A DNA stretch of 64,000 nt, from NCBI GenBank assembly GCA_041675165.1, contig JBAYUI010000001.1, positions 18,577-82,576 of the forward strand, in the 5' to 3' direction. The stretch's first letter is position 1. Each line of letters begins with the position of its first letter. Below the pieces are notes generated by a model, which made no database searches, was not told where the DNA came from, and saw only the letters and a list, made by a program, of their open reading frames with translations. This document shows, piece after piece, positions 17,620 through 25,558 of this stretch. The position numbers and the translations under genes were made by a program. Source of the DNA: CAIKZD01 sp041675165 (lineage in GTDB: Bacteria; Patescibacteriota; Minisyncoccia; Moranbacterales; UBA2206).

Positions 17620-18937
17620 CTTTTTTTTAAGAAAGAAAGATGTTTCCTTGGAAAGCGAAGAGGATTATGAAAAGAAACATCATAAAGCCTCCAATCGGCC
17701 GAAGGAAACTTGGAAAGAGAAACATACGGGTATCAGTTTTTCGATGATTTCCTATATCAGTTGGAAGAACTTGAAGGTCGGGCGGGCCAGATCCATCCTG
17801 ACTATCGGTGGGGTGGCTTTAGGCATCGGGATAATCACTTTCCTTTTGAGCATCGGATTCGGTATGCAGCAAATGATCGTCTCGGAAGTCACCAAAGATA
17901 ATCCGATAGATGTCATAGATATAAATAATGGCAATCTGGACAATTTCGTTTCTTTGAACGAGGATGTGGTCGGCAAGATAAAAAATATTGACGGAGTGAA
18001 AAAGATCGAGAGGCGGGTGAATACGGGAGGCAAGATAATCCTAGGCGAATCTCAGACGGATGTGATCATTTATGGAGCGACAGTCGAATATCTGGATATG
18101 CTTAGGGTCAAATATCAGGATAACGGAGGAAATTTTTCCAACGATGGGGATTCGGCTCTGATTTCAGACAGGCTGGCTAATCTTTTGGGCTTTGGCAATC
18201 CATATGAGGCTATCGGCAAAAAAATCGTATATAATATCGCGTTGTCCAAGGACGTGAGTTCTAAGTTGGATACGGAGAAAGTGACTGAGAATAATGAAAT
18301 AACCATCTCTGGTATCGTCAATAAATCTGACAATACCTATATATATTTGCCATCCAAAATGTTAGAAGATAAATTCGGAGTAGATAGCGCCCAAGAGGGG
18401 AAGGTGGTCGTCTCCGATATGACCAAATTTGACAATGTGAAACAGCAGCTGGAACAAATGGGTTTCGTGACCAGCAGTATCGCGGAACTCATCGCCGGTA
18501 TTAACAGTTTTTTCAGCACCGTGCGGATCTTCCTAGTGATTTTCGGGGTGATCATTATGTCGATTTCAGCGATGGGAATGCTTAATACTTTGAGTGTTTC
18601 TCTTTTGCAGCGGACCAAAGAAGTCGGAATTATGAAAGCTTTGGGCACGAAGCGGTTCGATGTTTTCAAAATGTTCATCTTGGAATCGATCATTATCAGT
18701 TTTGTCGGAGGCGTTTTGGGATTTTTCGGGGGCTATGGATTGGCACTTTTTGTGAATAAACTCTTGATAATTTTGGGCAAGAGGATGGGGACAGACCTAG
18801 GCTATTTCGTCTATGTCCCGACCGGTTTCATCTTGGCCATTGCCGGTTTCGTCCTGTTCCTGGGAATCATTACTGGGGTTATGCCGGCATTTCGCGCGTC
18901 CAAGATCCATGCCTTGGAGGCCCTTCGCTACGAATAG
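17609..18937 (+). CDS. FtsX/MacB-like ABC permease
   Basis: The protein has 442 residues. A charged ~50-residue cytoplasmic N-terminus precedes TM1 (RARSILTIGGVALGIGIITF). A ~230-residue extracytoplasmic MacB-type core domain follows, then three C-terminal membrane helices with the conserved RTKEVGIMKALGTKRFDVF segment between helices. This is the type VII ABC topology of MacB/LolC. No HlyD/MacA-type adaptor or outer-membrane channel is encoded nearby, as expected for a cell without a classical outer membrane. Its coupling to the giant kelch protein suggests it releases, positions or senses that protein, or transports an unrelated lipoprotein or peptide. Confidence 0.88.
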   Translation: MKLNFFLRKKDVSLESEEDYEKKHHKASNRPKETWKEKHTGISFSMISYISWKNLKVGRARSILTIGGVALGIGIITFLLSIGFGMQQMIVSEVTKDNPIDVIDINNGNLDNFVSLNEDVVGKIKNIDGVKKIERRVNTGGKIILGESQTDVIIYGATVEYLDMLRVKYQDNGGNFSNDGDSALISDRLANLLGFGNPYEAIGKKIVYNIALSKDVSSKLDTEKVTENNEITISGIVNKSDNTYIYLPSKMLEDKFGVDSAQEGKVVVSDMTKFDNVKQQLEQMGFVTSSIAELIAGINSFFSTVRIFLVIFGVIIMSISAMGMLNTLSVSLLQRTKEVGIMKALGTKRFDVFKMFILESIIISFVGGVLGFFGGYGLALFVNKLLIILGKRMGTDLGYFVYVPTGFILAIAGFVLFLGIITGVMPAFRASKIHALEALRYE

Positions 18938-18969
18938 TTCTTAAGCAGTTAATAATTATTTTTTCAAAT

Positions 18970-19539
18970 ATGTTGTTCTTAAACGGATTTTTTCCAATGA
19001 CCCATAAATTTTCCTATGCAGATCTGCCACAGACGGATGCATTTTTTTTGACAGTGGCCATCTTGGCAGTAATCGTCCCGCCATTCCTGATCTTTTTCTT
19101 GGCACCTGCCACGCGGCGAATCAAGAGTTTTTTTTATTGGATGACTATCTCACCGATTGCGAAATTAAGAAGCGTCAGAAAATATGATAATGATAGGTTT
19201 GAAGAATATGAGGAAGCAGAAGCTGAGGTGTTCAAAGCTAACCCGGGAAACTTTTTGACGCTGTACAGCGGATTGAATATGATACTAAGTCTAGTGGCAG
19301 AAAAAGCTATGCGGAAAAAGATCGAAGAAGGCACCAGCCATGAAGAGATTGTCAAGATGTTATTGAAAACGGGAGTTTTAACACCTGTTGGCGCTAAAAA
19401 ATTAAGGTTCATAAGATGGGTGGAAGGTGTGGTGGTTTCCGGCGGAACTGGACTGATTTCGCGAAAGACGATGGAGCTGGCCATCGCGGTACTCTGGAAG
19501 ACGCAAAAGGAGCTTAATAATTGGATTTCCAATAATTAA
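18970..19539 (+). CDS. Uncharacterised membrane-anchored protein
   Basis: The protein has 189 residues. One clear membrane helix (residues ~25-47, FFLTVAILAVIVPPFLIFFL) is followed by a soluble, charged domain rich in E/K with the sequence HEEIVKMLLKTGVLTPVGAKK. No family was recognised. It starts 32 bases after the ABC permease and probably belongs to the same transcript, so it may be an accessory of the surface-protein/ABC system. A second Met at residue 10 is an alternative start. Confidence 0.65.
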   Translation: MLFLNGFFPMTHKFSYADLPQTDAFFLTVAILAVIVPPFLIFFLAPATRRIKSFFYWMTISPIAKLRSVRKYDNDRFEEYEEAEAEVFKANPGNFLTLYSGLNMILSLVAEKAMRKKIEEGTSHEEIVKMLLKTGVLTPVGAKKLRFIRWVEGVVVSGGTGLISRKTMELAIAVLWKTQKELNNWISNN

Positions 19540-19566
19540 TCTTGGATAAAACTTAATTCAAAGATT

Positions 19567-19668
19567 ATGAAAGATAAATTATTCTGCCTAGGCATCTCGG
19601 CTTTATCAGCTGCTTTGGTCTACGGCATCTATCTTTTGATAATAGCTTTGCGGGATAAGTTTTTTTGA
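19567..19668 (+). CDS. Short single-helix membrane peptide (33 residues)
   Basis: ATG at 19567 to TGA at 19666-19668. The peptide begins MKDKLFCLG and is almost entirely hydrophobic (residues ~6-27) with a basic end (RDKFF). It lies 27 bases after the previous stop on the same strand. The charge pattern fits a small membrane protein, but a peptide this short could be chance. Confidence 0.4.
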   Translation: MKDKLFCLGISALSAALVYGIYLLIIALRDKFF

Positions 19669-19698
19669 CCTGTTTTGAGGGTGTGCTAAAGTGGATTT

Positions 19699-20205
19699 AT
19701 GCAAAAAGAGCTTATTACAACAACATCGGCGCAGACCCAAGAGGCGGGGCGCTTGCTGGCCAAGGAATTTCAAGGGGGAGAAGTTATTTGTTTGTCCGGC
19801 GAACTGGGGGCGGGCAAAACGACCTTCACTCAAGGGCTTCTGGGGGGCTTGGGCCTCGAAGGTCCTTTCACCAGCCCGACTTTTTTGGTGATGAAAGAAT
19901 ACGAGATAAAATATCCAATATCCAATATCCAATATCCAATAAAATACCAAAATGTCTATCATATAGATGCCTATCGGGTGGGAACGGAAGATATTTTAGC
20001 GCTCGGTTGGGAGGAGATGGTTGCCAATCCTGAAAATATTATTATAATAGAGTGGGCGGAGCGGGTAAAAGAAATTATTCCGAATAATGCTATTTGGATA
20101 AACTTTGAGTGGCTGGATGAAAATAGGCGGAAAATAACACTGTCTAATGATCAATGTTCAATGATCAATTCTCAATCAATAATCAATACTTTAATGTTCA
20201 ATTGA
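19699..20205 (+). CDS. tsaE: tRNA threonylcarbamoyladenosine biosynthesis ATPase TsaE
   Basis: The protein has 168 residues. Walker A GELGAGKTTF (~residue 36), the SPTFLVMKEYE switch segment, VYHIDAYR and the IIEWAERV strand identify TsaE/YjeE, the ATPase that stimulates the TsaB-TsaD complex making t6A37 in tRNA. Two repeat intrusions are visible. Four copies of the heptamer TATCCAA (19912-19939) add about 16 residues (IKYPISNIQYPIKYQN) between MKEYE and VYHID. The last ~20 residues, after KITLSND, come from a TCAATAATCAAT-type repeat that runs beyond the stop. The catalytic motifs are untouched. Confidence 0.92.
   Translation: MQKELITTTSAQTQEAGRLLAKEFQGGEVICLSGELGAGKTTFTQGLLGGLGLEGPFTSPTFLVMKEYEIKYPISNIQYPIKYQNVYHIDAYRVGTEDILALGWEEMVANPENIIIIEWAERVKEIIPNNAIWINFEWLDENRRKITLSNDQCSMINSQSIINTLMFN
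19904..19951 (+). repeat. Heptamer tandem repeat inside tsaE
   Basis: TATCCAA is repeated four times (19912-19939) and followed by TAAAAT. With the preceding AAA this makes a 37-base block identical to one inside the FemAB gene (from 38078). It is read in frame as an I/S/N/Q/Y/P-rich peptide. Confidence 0.85.
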
Positions 20206-20262
20206 ATATTATGATATTGAAAATTTATTGAATATTGATTATTGATAATTGAATATTAAAAA
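20144..20262. repeat. Inverted low-complexity repeat at the tsaE 3' end
   Basis: Words of the type TCAATAATCAATA (20173-20190) face TATTGATTATTGATA (20233-20250) in the opposite orientation, with TTCAATTGAAT between. The left half supplies the last codons of tsaE; the right half runs up to the next gene. Confidence 0.65.
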
Positions 20263-20284
20263 ACTAACTTTACAATAAAAGTTT

Positions 20285-21052
20285 ATGAAAAAAACATTGG
20301 GTGTATGCTTGGTAGTTGGTCTGGTGATAATTTTCAGCGCTTGTTCCCAAAAAGAAGAGGCTAACAAAACTCCGAATCCCGTGACTGATCCGGGCGGGTA
20401 TGATAAGAGTATGCTGAACACTAAGGACAAAGCGGCGCAGGACGTGTCGGCAGCGACCGACCAAGAGAATGGCCGATTAAATGATACGCTAAATAATAAT
20501 GACAATGCTATGAATGCAAGCGAAAATGGCTCTGGCGACAACTCGGAGCTAGTGAAAAAATATAACACGGCGATCATGAAAACCAGTCTGGGTGATATCG
20601 AATTGAAGCTGGATGCATCTAATGCGCCGGTGACTGTGGGCAATTTTTTGAAACTGGCCAGTTCGGGATTCTATGATGGTACCAAATTTCACCGAGTTAT
20701 CAAGGATTTTATGATCCAAGGCGGTGACCCGTTGAGCAAAGATGATTCACAAAAAGCGAGTTGGGGAACAGGTGACCCGGGATATAAATTTAACGACGAA
20801 CTTACTGGCAAAGAAACTTACACTCAGGGCACGCTGGCTATGGCCAATTCCGGCCCGAACACCAATGGTTCTCAATTTTTCATCGTGACCGCCAGTCCAA
20901 GTTATCCATTGCCGCCAAGCTATACGGTCTTCGGTCATGTGACTAGCGGTTTGGATGTAGCCCTCAAGATTCAAGATGTTCAGACTGATCCTTCCAATAA
21001 TCAACCGCTCGAAAATGTGACCATTAACAGTATACAAGTGCTGGAAAAATAG
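20285..21052 (+). CDS. Cyclophilin-type peptidyl-prolyl cis-trans isomerase, lipoprotein
   Basis: The protein has 255 residues. A lipoprotein signal with lipobox FSAC (Cys ~20) is followed by a ~75-residue low-complexity Asn/Asp/Lys linker. The cyclophilin domain occupies residues ~97-253: FHRVIKDFMIQGGDP, GTLAMANSGPNTNGSQFFI and YTVFGHV carry the active-site Arg, Phe, Met and Gln. It should assist folding of exported proteins at the outer membrane face. No good ribosome site is visible, as the upstream DNA is repeat. A terminator follows at 21066. Confidence 0.93.
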   Translation: MKKTLGVCLVVGLVIIFSACSQKEEANKTPNPVTDPGGYDKSMLNTKDKAAQDVSAATDQENGRLNDTLNNNDNAMNASENGSGDNSELVKKYNTAIMKTSLGDIELKLDASNAPVTVGNFLKLASSGFYDGTKFHRVIKDFMIQGGDPLSKDDSQKASWGTGDPGYKFNDELTGKETYTQGTLAMANSGPNTNGSQFFIVTASPSYPLPPSYTVFGHVTSGLDVALKIQDVQTDPSNNQPLENVTINSIQVLEK

Positions 21053-21065
21053 GAAAAAATTTTCA

Positions 21066-21104
21066 AAAAACAGCTCCGACGTTATATCGGAGCTGTTTTT
21101 TTTA
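21066..21104 (+). terminator. Intrinsic terminator after the cyclophilin gene
   Basis: AAAAACAGCTCCGA (21066-21079), loop CGTTATA, TCGGAGCTGTTTTT (21087-21100), then more T. Confidence 0.85.
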
Positions 21105-21150
21105 GTTTGTTTGTAATATACTTGAGAGAGACTAAAAATAGACCAAAAAT

Positions 21151-23916
21151 ATGGAAAACAAAGCGAAAAAACTCATTCTTATTGATGGCAATGCCATTAT
21201 TCACCGGGCTTATCATGCTTTGCCGCCGCTCATGACCAAGTCAGGCGAGCTGGTGAATGCGGTGTATGGTTTCACTTCCACGATGCTCTCGGTGATCGAA
21301 AAGTTCCAACCGGACTATATTATTGCCACTTTTGACTTGGCTGGACCGACTTTCCGGCATAAAGAATTCGCGGAATACAAGGCGCATCGCGTCAAAGCCG
21401 ATCAGGAATTGTATGACCAGATTCCGCGCGTCAAAGAAGTGGTGCGGGCCATGGGCATTCCGATTTTGGAACTGGCCGGGTTTGAGGCGGATGATGTCAT
21501 CGGGACACTGTCGCGCTTGGCTGACTCGTCTAGAGAAAATCTCGAGACGATGATTGTGACGGGAGACTTGGACACTTTGCAGTTGGTGAGTGATAAGACG
21601 AGTGTGTACACGATGCGCCGAGGTCTGACTGATTCGGTGTTGTATGGCAAAGACGAAATTATGGCCCGCTATGGCCTAGTGCCGTCTCAACTCATCGATT
21701 ATAAGGGTTTGCGTGGTGATCCGTCGGATAACATTCCGGGCGTGAAAGGCATCGGGGAAAAGACGGCCACGGAACTTTTGAAAAAATATGTCACCTTGGA
21801 AGGGGTGTATCAAAATATTGCGGAAATCAAGGGTGCGGTCAAGGATAAATTGGAGCGCGATAAGATGCAAGCAATCCAAAGCAAGCAATTGGCGACCATC
21901 GTGAGAAGCGTGCCGGTGGAGTTGGATTTATCGGCTGCCAAGACACATGAGTTTGATCGCGCGCAGTTGGTGAAGCTTTTTCAAGAGCTGACTTTTTTTT
22001 CGCTGATAAAACGGATCCCTGGAAATAATAATGCAAATACGCGAATGTATGCGAATGACGCGAATATGCCAGTAGTAGATGATGTGAATGTGTCTGAAGG
22101 CGTCAACGATTTTAAATATGAATATATTGCAGCGGATAAGGCTGAAGAATTTTTCCAGATGCTTGCTGAACAGAAAGAAGTGGCGTTCTGTTTGAAATCG
22201 CACGGTGGGAAAGGTTGGGAGAAAGAAATTTCGAGCGTGGCTTTTTCTTGGAAAACAGGCCGGGCTGTTTGTATCGCCTTCGGCGAGTTAAAAGGTAAAA
22301 AAGAAAAGTTTCCGCTAGAGGCGGATCAGCCTTTGGCTGAAAAAGTTAAGAATATTTTTGAAAATAAGGATATCCAAAAAATCGGGTATGATTTGAAAAG
22401 TTCCATTGAAACTTTGGGAAAGTATGGCATCGGATTGGCAGGTGGATTGTATGATGTGATGGTGGCGGCCTATGTCCTGGATCCTGGCGCTAAGACTGAG
22501 CTTGAGCGCTTGGTCCTCAAGGAATTGGGCGAAGAGATTGCGCCGGAGGCCAAAAAGGGGCAGCTCGGACTCATGATCGAATCGCCGGAGGAAACATCAG
22601 GGGAAGTCTGTCGTGCGGCAGATTATGTCTTTAAGCTTAAGCATAATTATGCAGGGAAAATTGCGGCCATCAGCGCGGAGCAAAATCCGACCCATAATTT
22701 GCAGACAGTTTTTTCAGATATTGAAATGCCGCTGGTGAAAATTTTGGCGGAGATGGAAGTGACTGGGGTGCGCTTGAACACAATTATATTCAAAGGCATT
22801 TCGGAAAAAATCACCGCTCGGATCGCTAGCTTGGAAAAAAGCATCTATGATGCTGCGGGCATGCAGTTCAATATCAACTCGCCCAAACAATTAGCCGAAG
22901 TGCTTTTTTCTACGATGAAGCTGCCGACTGTTGACATCAAAAAAGGCAAGACCGGCTATTCCACTGCTTCGTCCGAATTGCAAAAACTGAAAAGCGAGCA
23001 TAAGATCATTGAGAAGATCGAAGAATATCGGGAAATTTTCAAATTGAAAACGACTTACCTTGACGCCTTGCCGCTCTTGGTCGACCAGAATTCACGCATC
23101 CATTCGGCCTTCAATCAAACAGTCACTGCCACGGGACGTCTGAGTTCCAGTGAACCCAATCTGCAAAACATTCCCATCAGAACTGATCTGGGGCAACTCT
23201 TGCGAGTGGCTTTCGAAGCGGAGAAAGGTTGGAAGTTGGTGGCGGCTGACTATTCACAGATCGATCTGCGGGTGGTGGCGCATGCTTCGCTCGACAAAAA
23301 AATGATCGAACTGTTTTGGGCCGGTGAAGACATCCACACAGCTACGGCGGCGGAAATCAATCAGGTGACCAAAAGCCAAGTGACGCAGAAAATGAGAAGT
23401 TCTGCCAAGGCTTTGAATTTCGGAATCATTTACGGTATGAGTGTCTTCGGTTTTTCCGCCTCCGCCGGCATCGATCGTGATGAAGCTAAAAAATTCATCG
23501 ATGCCTATTTTGCCAAGTTCACCGGTGTGGCCAATTATATGCGCACCACCAAAGAAGAAGCCAAAACCAAGGGTTACGTGGAAACGGAAATGGGCCGCCG
23601 CCGCTATGTCCCCGAAATCAACGCTCCCAATTTCCAAGTGGCCCAAGCGGGCGAGCGCATGGCCATTAATATGCCGATCCAAGGCATGTCGGCCGATATC
23701 GTGAAGCTGGCGATGATCAAGGTCTATGAGGCATATGAAAACAATCCTGACGTCAGAATGATCTTGCAAGTGCACGATGAAATCATTCTGGAAGTGAAAG
23801 AAGATTTGGCGGAAGAAGTGGGCAAGCGTGTGAAAGAAATTATGGAACAAGTTTACAAACTCAAAGTGCCATTGGTGGTGGATGTGAAGGTGGGGGATAA
23901 TTGGGGAGAAGTGTAA
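21151..23916 (+). CDS. polA: DNA polymerase I
   Basis: The protein has 921 residues. The 5'-3' exonuclease domain is residues 1-~290 with ILIDGNAIIHRAYHA, GFEADDVIGTL, TGDLDTLQL and a helix-hairpin-helix (GVKGIGEKTA). The middle 3'-5' exonuclease region (~300-500) lacks the catalytic acidic residues: the DxE position reads FCLKS. Proofreading is therefore probably absent, as in Taq and Bst enzymes. The polymerase domain has motif A ADYSQIDLR (~698-706), motif B RSSAKALNFGIIYGMS and motif C QVHDEI. Motif A has Asp where most family members have the steric-gate Glu (SQIELR). The enzyme fills gaps and removes RNA primers. Confidence 0.97.
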   Translation: MENKAKKLILIDGNAIIHRAYHALPPLMTKSGELVNAVYGFTSTMLSVIEKFQPDYIIATFDLAGPTFRHKEFAEYKAHRVKADQELYDQIPRVKEVVRAMGIPILELAGFEADDVIGTLSRLADSSRENLETMIVTGDLDTLQLVSDKTSVYTMRRGLTDSVLYGKDEIMARYGLVPSQLIDYKGLRGDPSDNIPGVKGIGEKTATELLKKYVTLEGVYQNIAEIKGAVKDKLERDKMQAIQSKQLATIVRSVPVELDLSAAKTHEFDRAQLVKLFQELTFFSLIKRIPGNNNANTRMYANDANMPVVDDVNVSEGVNDFKYEYIAADKAEEFFQMLAEQKEVAFCLKSHGGKGWEKEISSVAFSWKTGRAVCIAFGELKGKKEKFPLEADQPLAEKVKNIFENKDIQKIGYDLKSSIETLGKYGIGLAGGLYDVMVAAYVLDPGAKTELERLVLKELGEEIAPEAKKGQLGLMIESPEETSGEVCRAADYVFKLKHNYAGKIAAISAEQNPTHNLQTVFSDIEMPLVKILAEMEVTGVRLNTIIFKGISEKITARIASLEKSIYDAAGMQFNINSPKQLAEVLFSTMKLPTVDIKKGKTGYSTASSELQKLKSEHKIIEKIEEYREIFKLKTTYLDALPLLVDQNSRIHSAFNQTVTATGRLSSSEPNLQNIPIRTDLGQLLRVAFEAEKGWKLVAADYSQIDLRVVAHASLDKKMIELFWAGEDIHTATAAEINQVTKSQVTQKMRSSAKALNFGIIYGMSVFGFSASAGIDRDEAKKFIDAYFAKFTGVANYMRTTKEEAKTKGYVETEMGRRRYVPEINAPNFQVAQAGERMAINMPIQGMSADIVKLAMIKVYEAYENNPDVRMILQVHDEIILEVKEDLAEEVGKRVKEIMEQVYKLKVPLVVDVKVGDNWGEV

Positions 23917-23922
23917 TCTTCT

Positions 23923-23945
23923 TTCCTAAAGCTCGGCTTTAGGAA
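23923..23945. terminator. Strong hairpin after polA
   Basis: TTCCTAAAGC, loop TCG, GCTTTAGGAA. It lies just after the polA stop. No T-run follows on the plus strand, so termination may be weak or factor-dependent. Confidence 0.4.
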
Positions 23946-23953
23946 AAATAAAA

Positions 23954-23980
23954 CCCCAACGGAAACGCGATCCGTCGGGG
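23954..23980 (-). terminator. Terminator for the minus-strand gene ending at 23991
   Basis: CCCC-A-ACGGA (23954-23963), loop AACGCGA, TCCGT-C-GGGG (23971-23980). On the minus strand it is followed by TTTTATTTTT. Confidence 0.65.
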
Positions 23981-23990
23981 GCAGGTTATG

Positions 23991-24341
23991 CTATCTAGGA
24001 TATAACTCCTTGATTCTATCAGCTCCTTTATAGATTATATAAGGGATAGCTCCTCTATCGATTTCAAGCTCTTTGCTTAAAATATTATAAATAGCTATTT
24101 TATGCTCTTTTGTTTTTCCATTGGAGTAAAAATGGAAAGTTATACCTTCGTAAGTAATACTTATGAAAGTTATCCACTGGGGAAATTTCATGGATATGTT
24201 ATTAATGCAGTGGTAGCAGTAGCAGATGATGTCTCCATGATCGGGAAAATTTTTGCTATAAGTACCCTTGGGTTCTCTGATTAACGATTTGCACTCAAAG
24301 CAGGTTTGGCCAATAATTTTTTTTGGTGAAATTTTTTCCAT
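23991..24341 (-). CDS. Small Cys-rich protein of unknown function
   Basis: The protein has 116 residues from the ATG at 24341, which has a good ribosome site (AAGGGAG). A longer frame from 24398 lacks one. The sequence holds QTCFECKSLI and, ~25 residues on, ICYCYHC, two Cys clusters that could form a zinc ribbon. The C-terminal half has alternating strand-like segments (ITFISITYEGITFHFY). No family was recognised. It is transcribed with the 29-codon ORF at 24414-24503 from the divergent promoter at 24571-24599, so it is probably controlled by the neighbouring TrmB-type regulator. Confidence 0.6.
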   Translation of the reverse strand: MEKISPKKIIGQTCFECKSLIREPKGTYSKNFPDHGDIICYCYHCINNISMKFPQWITFISITYEGITFHFYSNGKTKEHKIAIYNILSKELEIDRGAIPYIIYKGADRIKELYPR

Positions 24342-24413
24342 AGTTATTCTCCCTTGCGTTGTTGGTTGAGAGCTAGTTGTGAATAGGATAGTATTCAATA
24401 TTTATTGCATCAT

Positions 24414-24503
24414 TCAATTAATATTGCCTTCTGGAATTATTTTGTAAAATCCAGGCAAGAATTCTTCCAAAGCAAAATCTTTGATAATTTCAGGTACTTT
24501 CAT
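24414..24503 (-). CDS. Short ORF, first gene of the minus-strand unit
   Basis: A 29-residue peptide (MKVPEIIKDFALEEFLPGFY, then KIIPEGNIN) starts at an ATG at 24503 after AAGAGAGGC. It is first on the transcript from the promoter at 24571-24599. The amphipathic sequence looks protein-like, but the short length limits certainty. It could be a leader peptide. Confidence 0.4.
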   Translation of the reverse strand: MKVPEIIKDFALEEFLPGFYKIIPEGNIN

Positions 24504-24570
24504 TTTAGCCTCTCTTGTTAGTTTTAGTGTGTGCTCGCAGCCTCTTTTTTTAAAAAACAAGTAATAAGAT

Positions 24571-24599
24571 AGTGTATGACATAGGAGAAATATTGTCAA
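24571..24599 (-). promoter_or_regulatory. Minus-strand promoter of the divergent pair
   Basis: On the minus strand: TTGACA (24599-24594), 17-base spacer, TACACT (24576-24571). The -35 box is the left arm of the operator-like dyad 24590-24626. Confidence 0.7.
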
Positions 24600-24626
24600 T
24601 AATTGTTCAACAAATGTTGACAATAT
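24590..24626. promoter_or_regulatory. Operator-like dyad between divergent promoters
   Basis: ATATTGTCAA (24590-24599) and TTGACAATAT (24617-24626) form a perfect inverted repeat around a second palindrome TTGTTCAACAA (24603-24613). The two arms contain the -35 boxes of the two divergent promoters, so a bound protein would block both. The TrmB-type protein encoded at 24652 is the obvious candidate. Confidence 0.6.
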
Positions 24627-24645
24627 ATTAACAACAGTGTACGAT
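24617..24645 (+). promoter_or_regulatory. Plus-strand promoter of the TrmB gene, leaderless
   Basis: TTGACA (24617-24622), 17-base spacer, TACGAT (24640-24645). The expected start site (~24652) coincides with the ATG at 24652, so the mRNA would have no leader. Confidence 0.7.
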
Positions 24646-24651
24646 AGGCAT

Positions 24652-25437
24652 ATGTTAGCCAGTAACACTCTCAAAAAATTGGGTCTAAATGAGAAAGAAA
24701 CGCGAGTCTATCTGGCGCTACTTCGGCATGGACAAGCTAAACCGGCGGAACTGGCGAAACTCACTAAACTTAATCGGGCAACGCTTTATCATACTGCCAA
24801 AAGCTTGGTTTCATCCGGAATTATTGCTGAAGACTTGAGTGGCAAGGCTTTGCAATATGTGATTTTGCCGATTGATAATATGAAAAATATTCTAGAATCA
24901 GACAAGAGAGAATTAAAAGAAAAAGAGAAGCTGGTCAAGCAGGCAGTGGGAGAATTGCAGATGATCAGTTCAGAAAAATCATATCCGGTGCCCAAAATTA
25001 GATTCATAGAAGAAAATGATTTGGAAAAATTCTTGTTCGATAATTTAGTGAAATGGCAAAAAGAGGTTATTGCATCTGATGGACACTGGTGGGGCTTTCA
25101 GGATCATACTTTTGTGGAAAATTATCCTGCTTGGATTGAGAAGAGTTGGAAAACTAAAGAAAGCCAACGTGGAAACTATTCGCCGCAAATATTTACTAAT
25201 GATTCAAAGACCGAGCGGAAATTGAAAGGAAAATATCAGCCGAAGCGGCAGGTGAAATTTTTAGCGGATACTAATTTCACGGCTACAACCTGGGTTTGTG
25301 GGGATTATCTAGTAATGATTTATACTCGCCAGGTCCCATATTATATTATTGAAATTCACGATGAGATGATGGCGCTCAATATGCGCGAGATTTTTAGGAG
25401 GTTGTGGAGAAATCCGGTTGGACAAAAAGTTGATTAG
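24652..25437 (+). CDS. TrmB-family transcriptional regulator
   Basis: The protein has 261 residues from the ATG at 24652. An in-frame start at 24637 would lie upstream of the transcript. Residues 1-70 are a winged helix: LKKLGLNEKETRVYLALLRHG, then AKLTKLNRATLYHTAKSLVSSGI. A basic coiled segment (KRELKEKEKLVKQAVGEL) follows, then a C-terminal effector-like domain with GHWWGFQDHTF. TrmB proteins usually sense sugars or metabolites and repress or activate transporter genes. Here the likely targets are its own gene and the divergent small genes. A second TrmB-type gene is at 35882-36670. Confidence 0.82.
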   Translation: MLASNTLKKLGLNEKETRVYLALLRHGQAKPAELAKLTKLNRATLYHTAKSLVSSGIIAEDLSGKALQYVILPIDNMKNILESDKRELKEKEKLVKQAVGELQMISSEKSYPVPKIRFIEENDLEKFLFDNLVKWQKEVIASDGHWWGFQDHTFVENYPAWIEKSWKTKESQRGNYSPQIFTNDSKTERKLKGKYQPKRQVKFLADTNFTATTWVCGDYLVMIYTRQVPYYIIEIHDEMMALNMREIFRRLWRNPVGQKVD

Positions 25438-25466
25438 TTGAAATATAGATTAACAACTTGTATAAT
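25438..25466 (+). promoter_or_regulatory. Promoter of the AlbA/ATPase gene
   Basis: TTGAAA (25438-25443), 17-base spacer, TATAAT (25461-25466). The leader then holds the palindrome GCTTTATATAAAGC (25515-25528) and the repeated word TCATGTAATA (25468 and 25545). Confidence 0.6.
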
Positions 25467-25558
25467 TCTCATGTAATAGGCAAAGGCATGGACGGGCTTA
25501 AATCGTAAAAACATGCTTTATATAAAGCAAAATCTAATGTAATAGTCATGTAATAATT

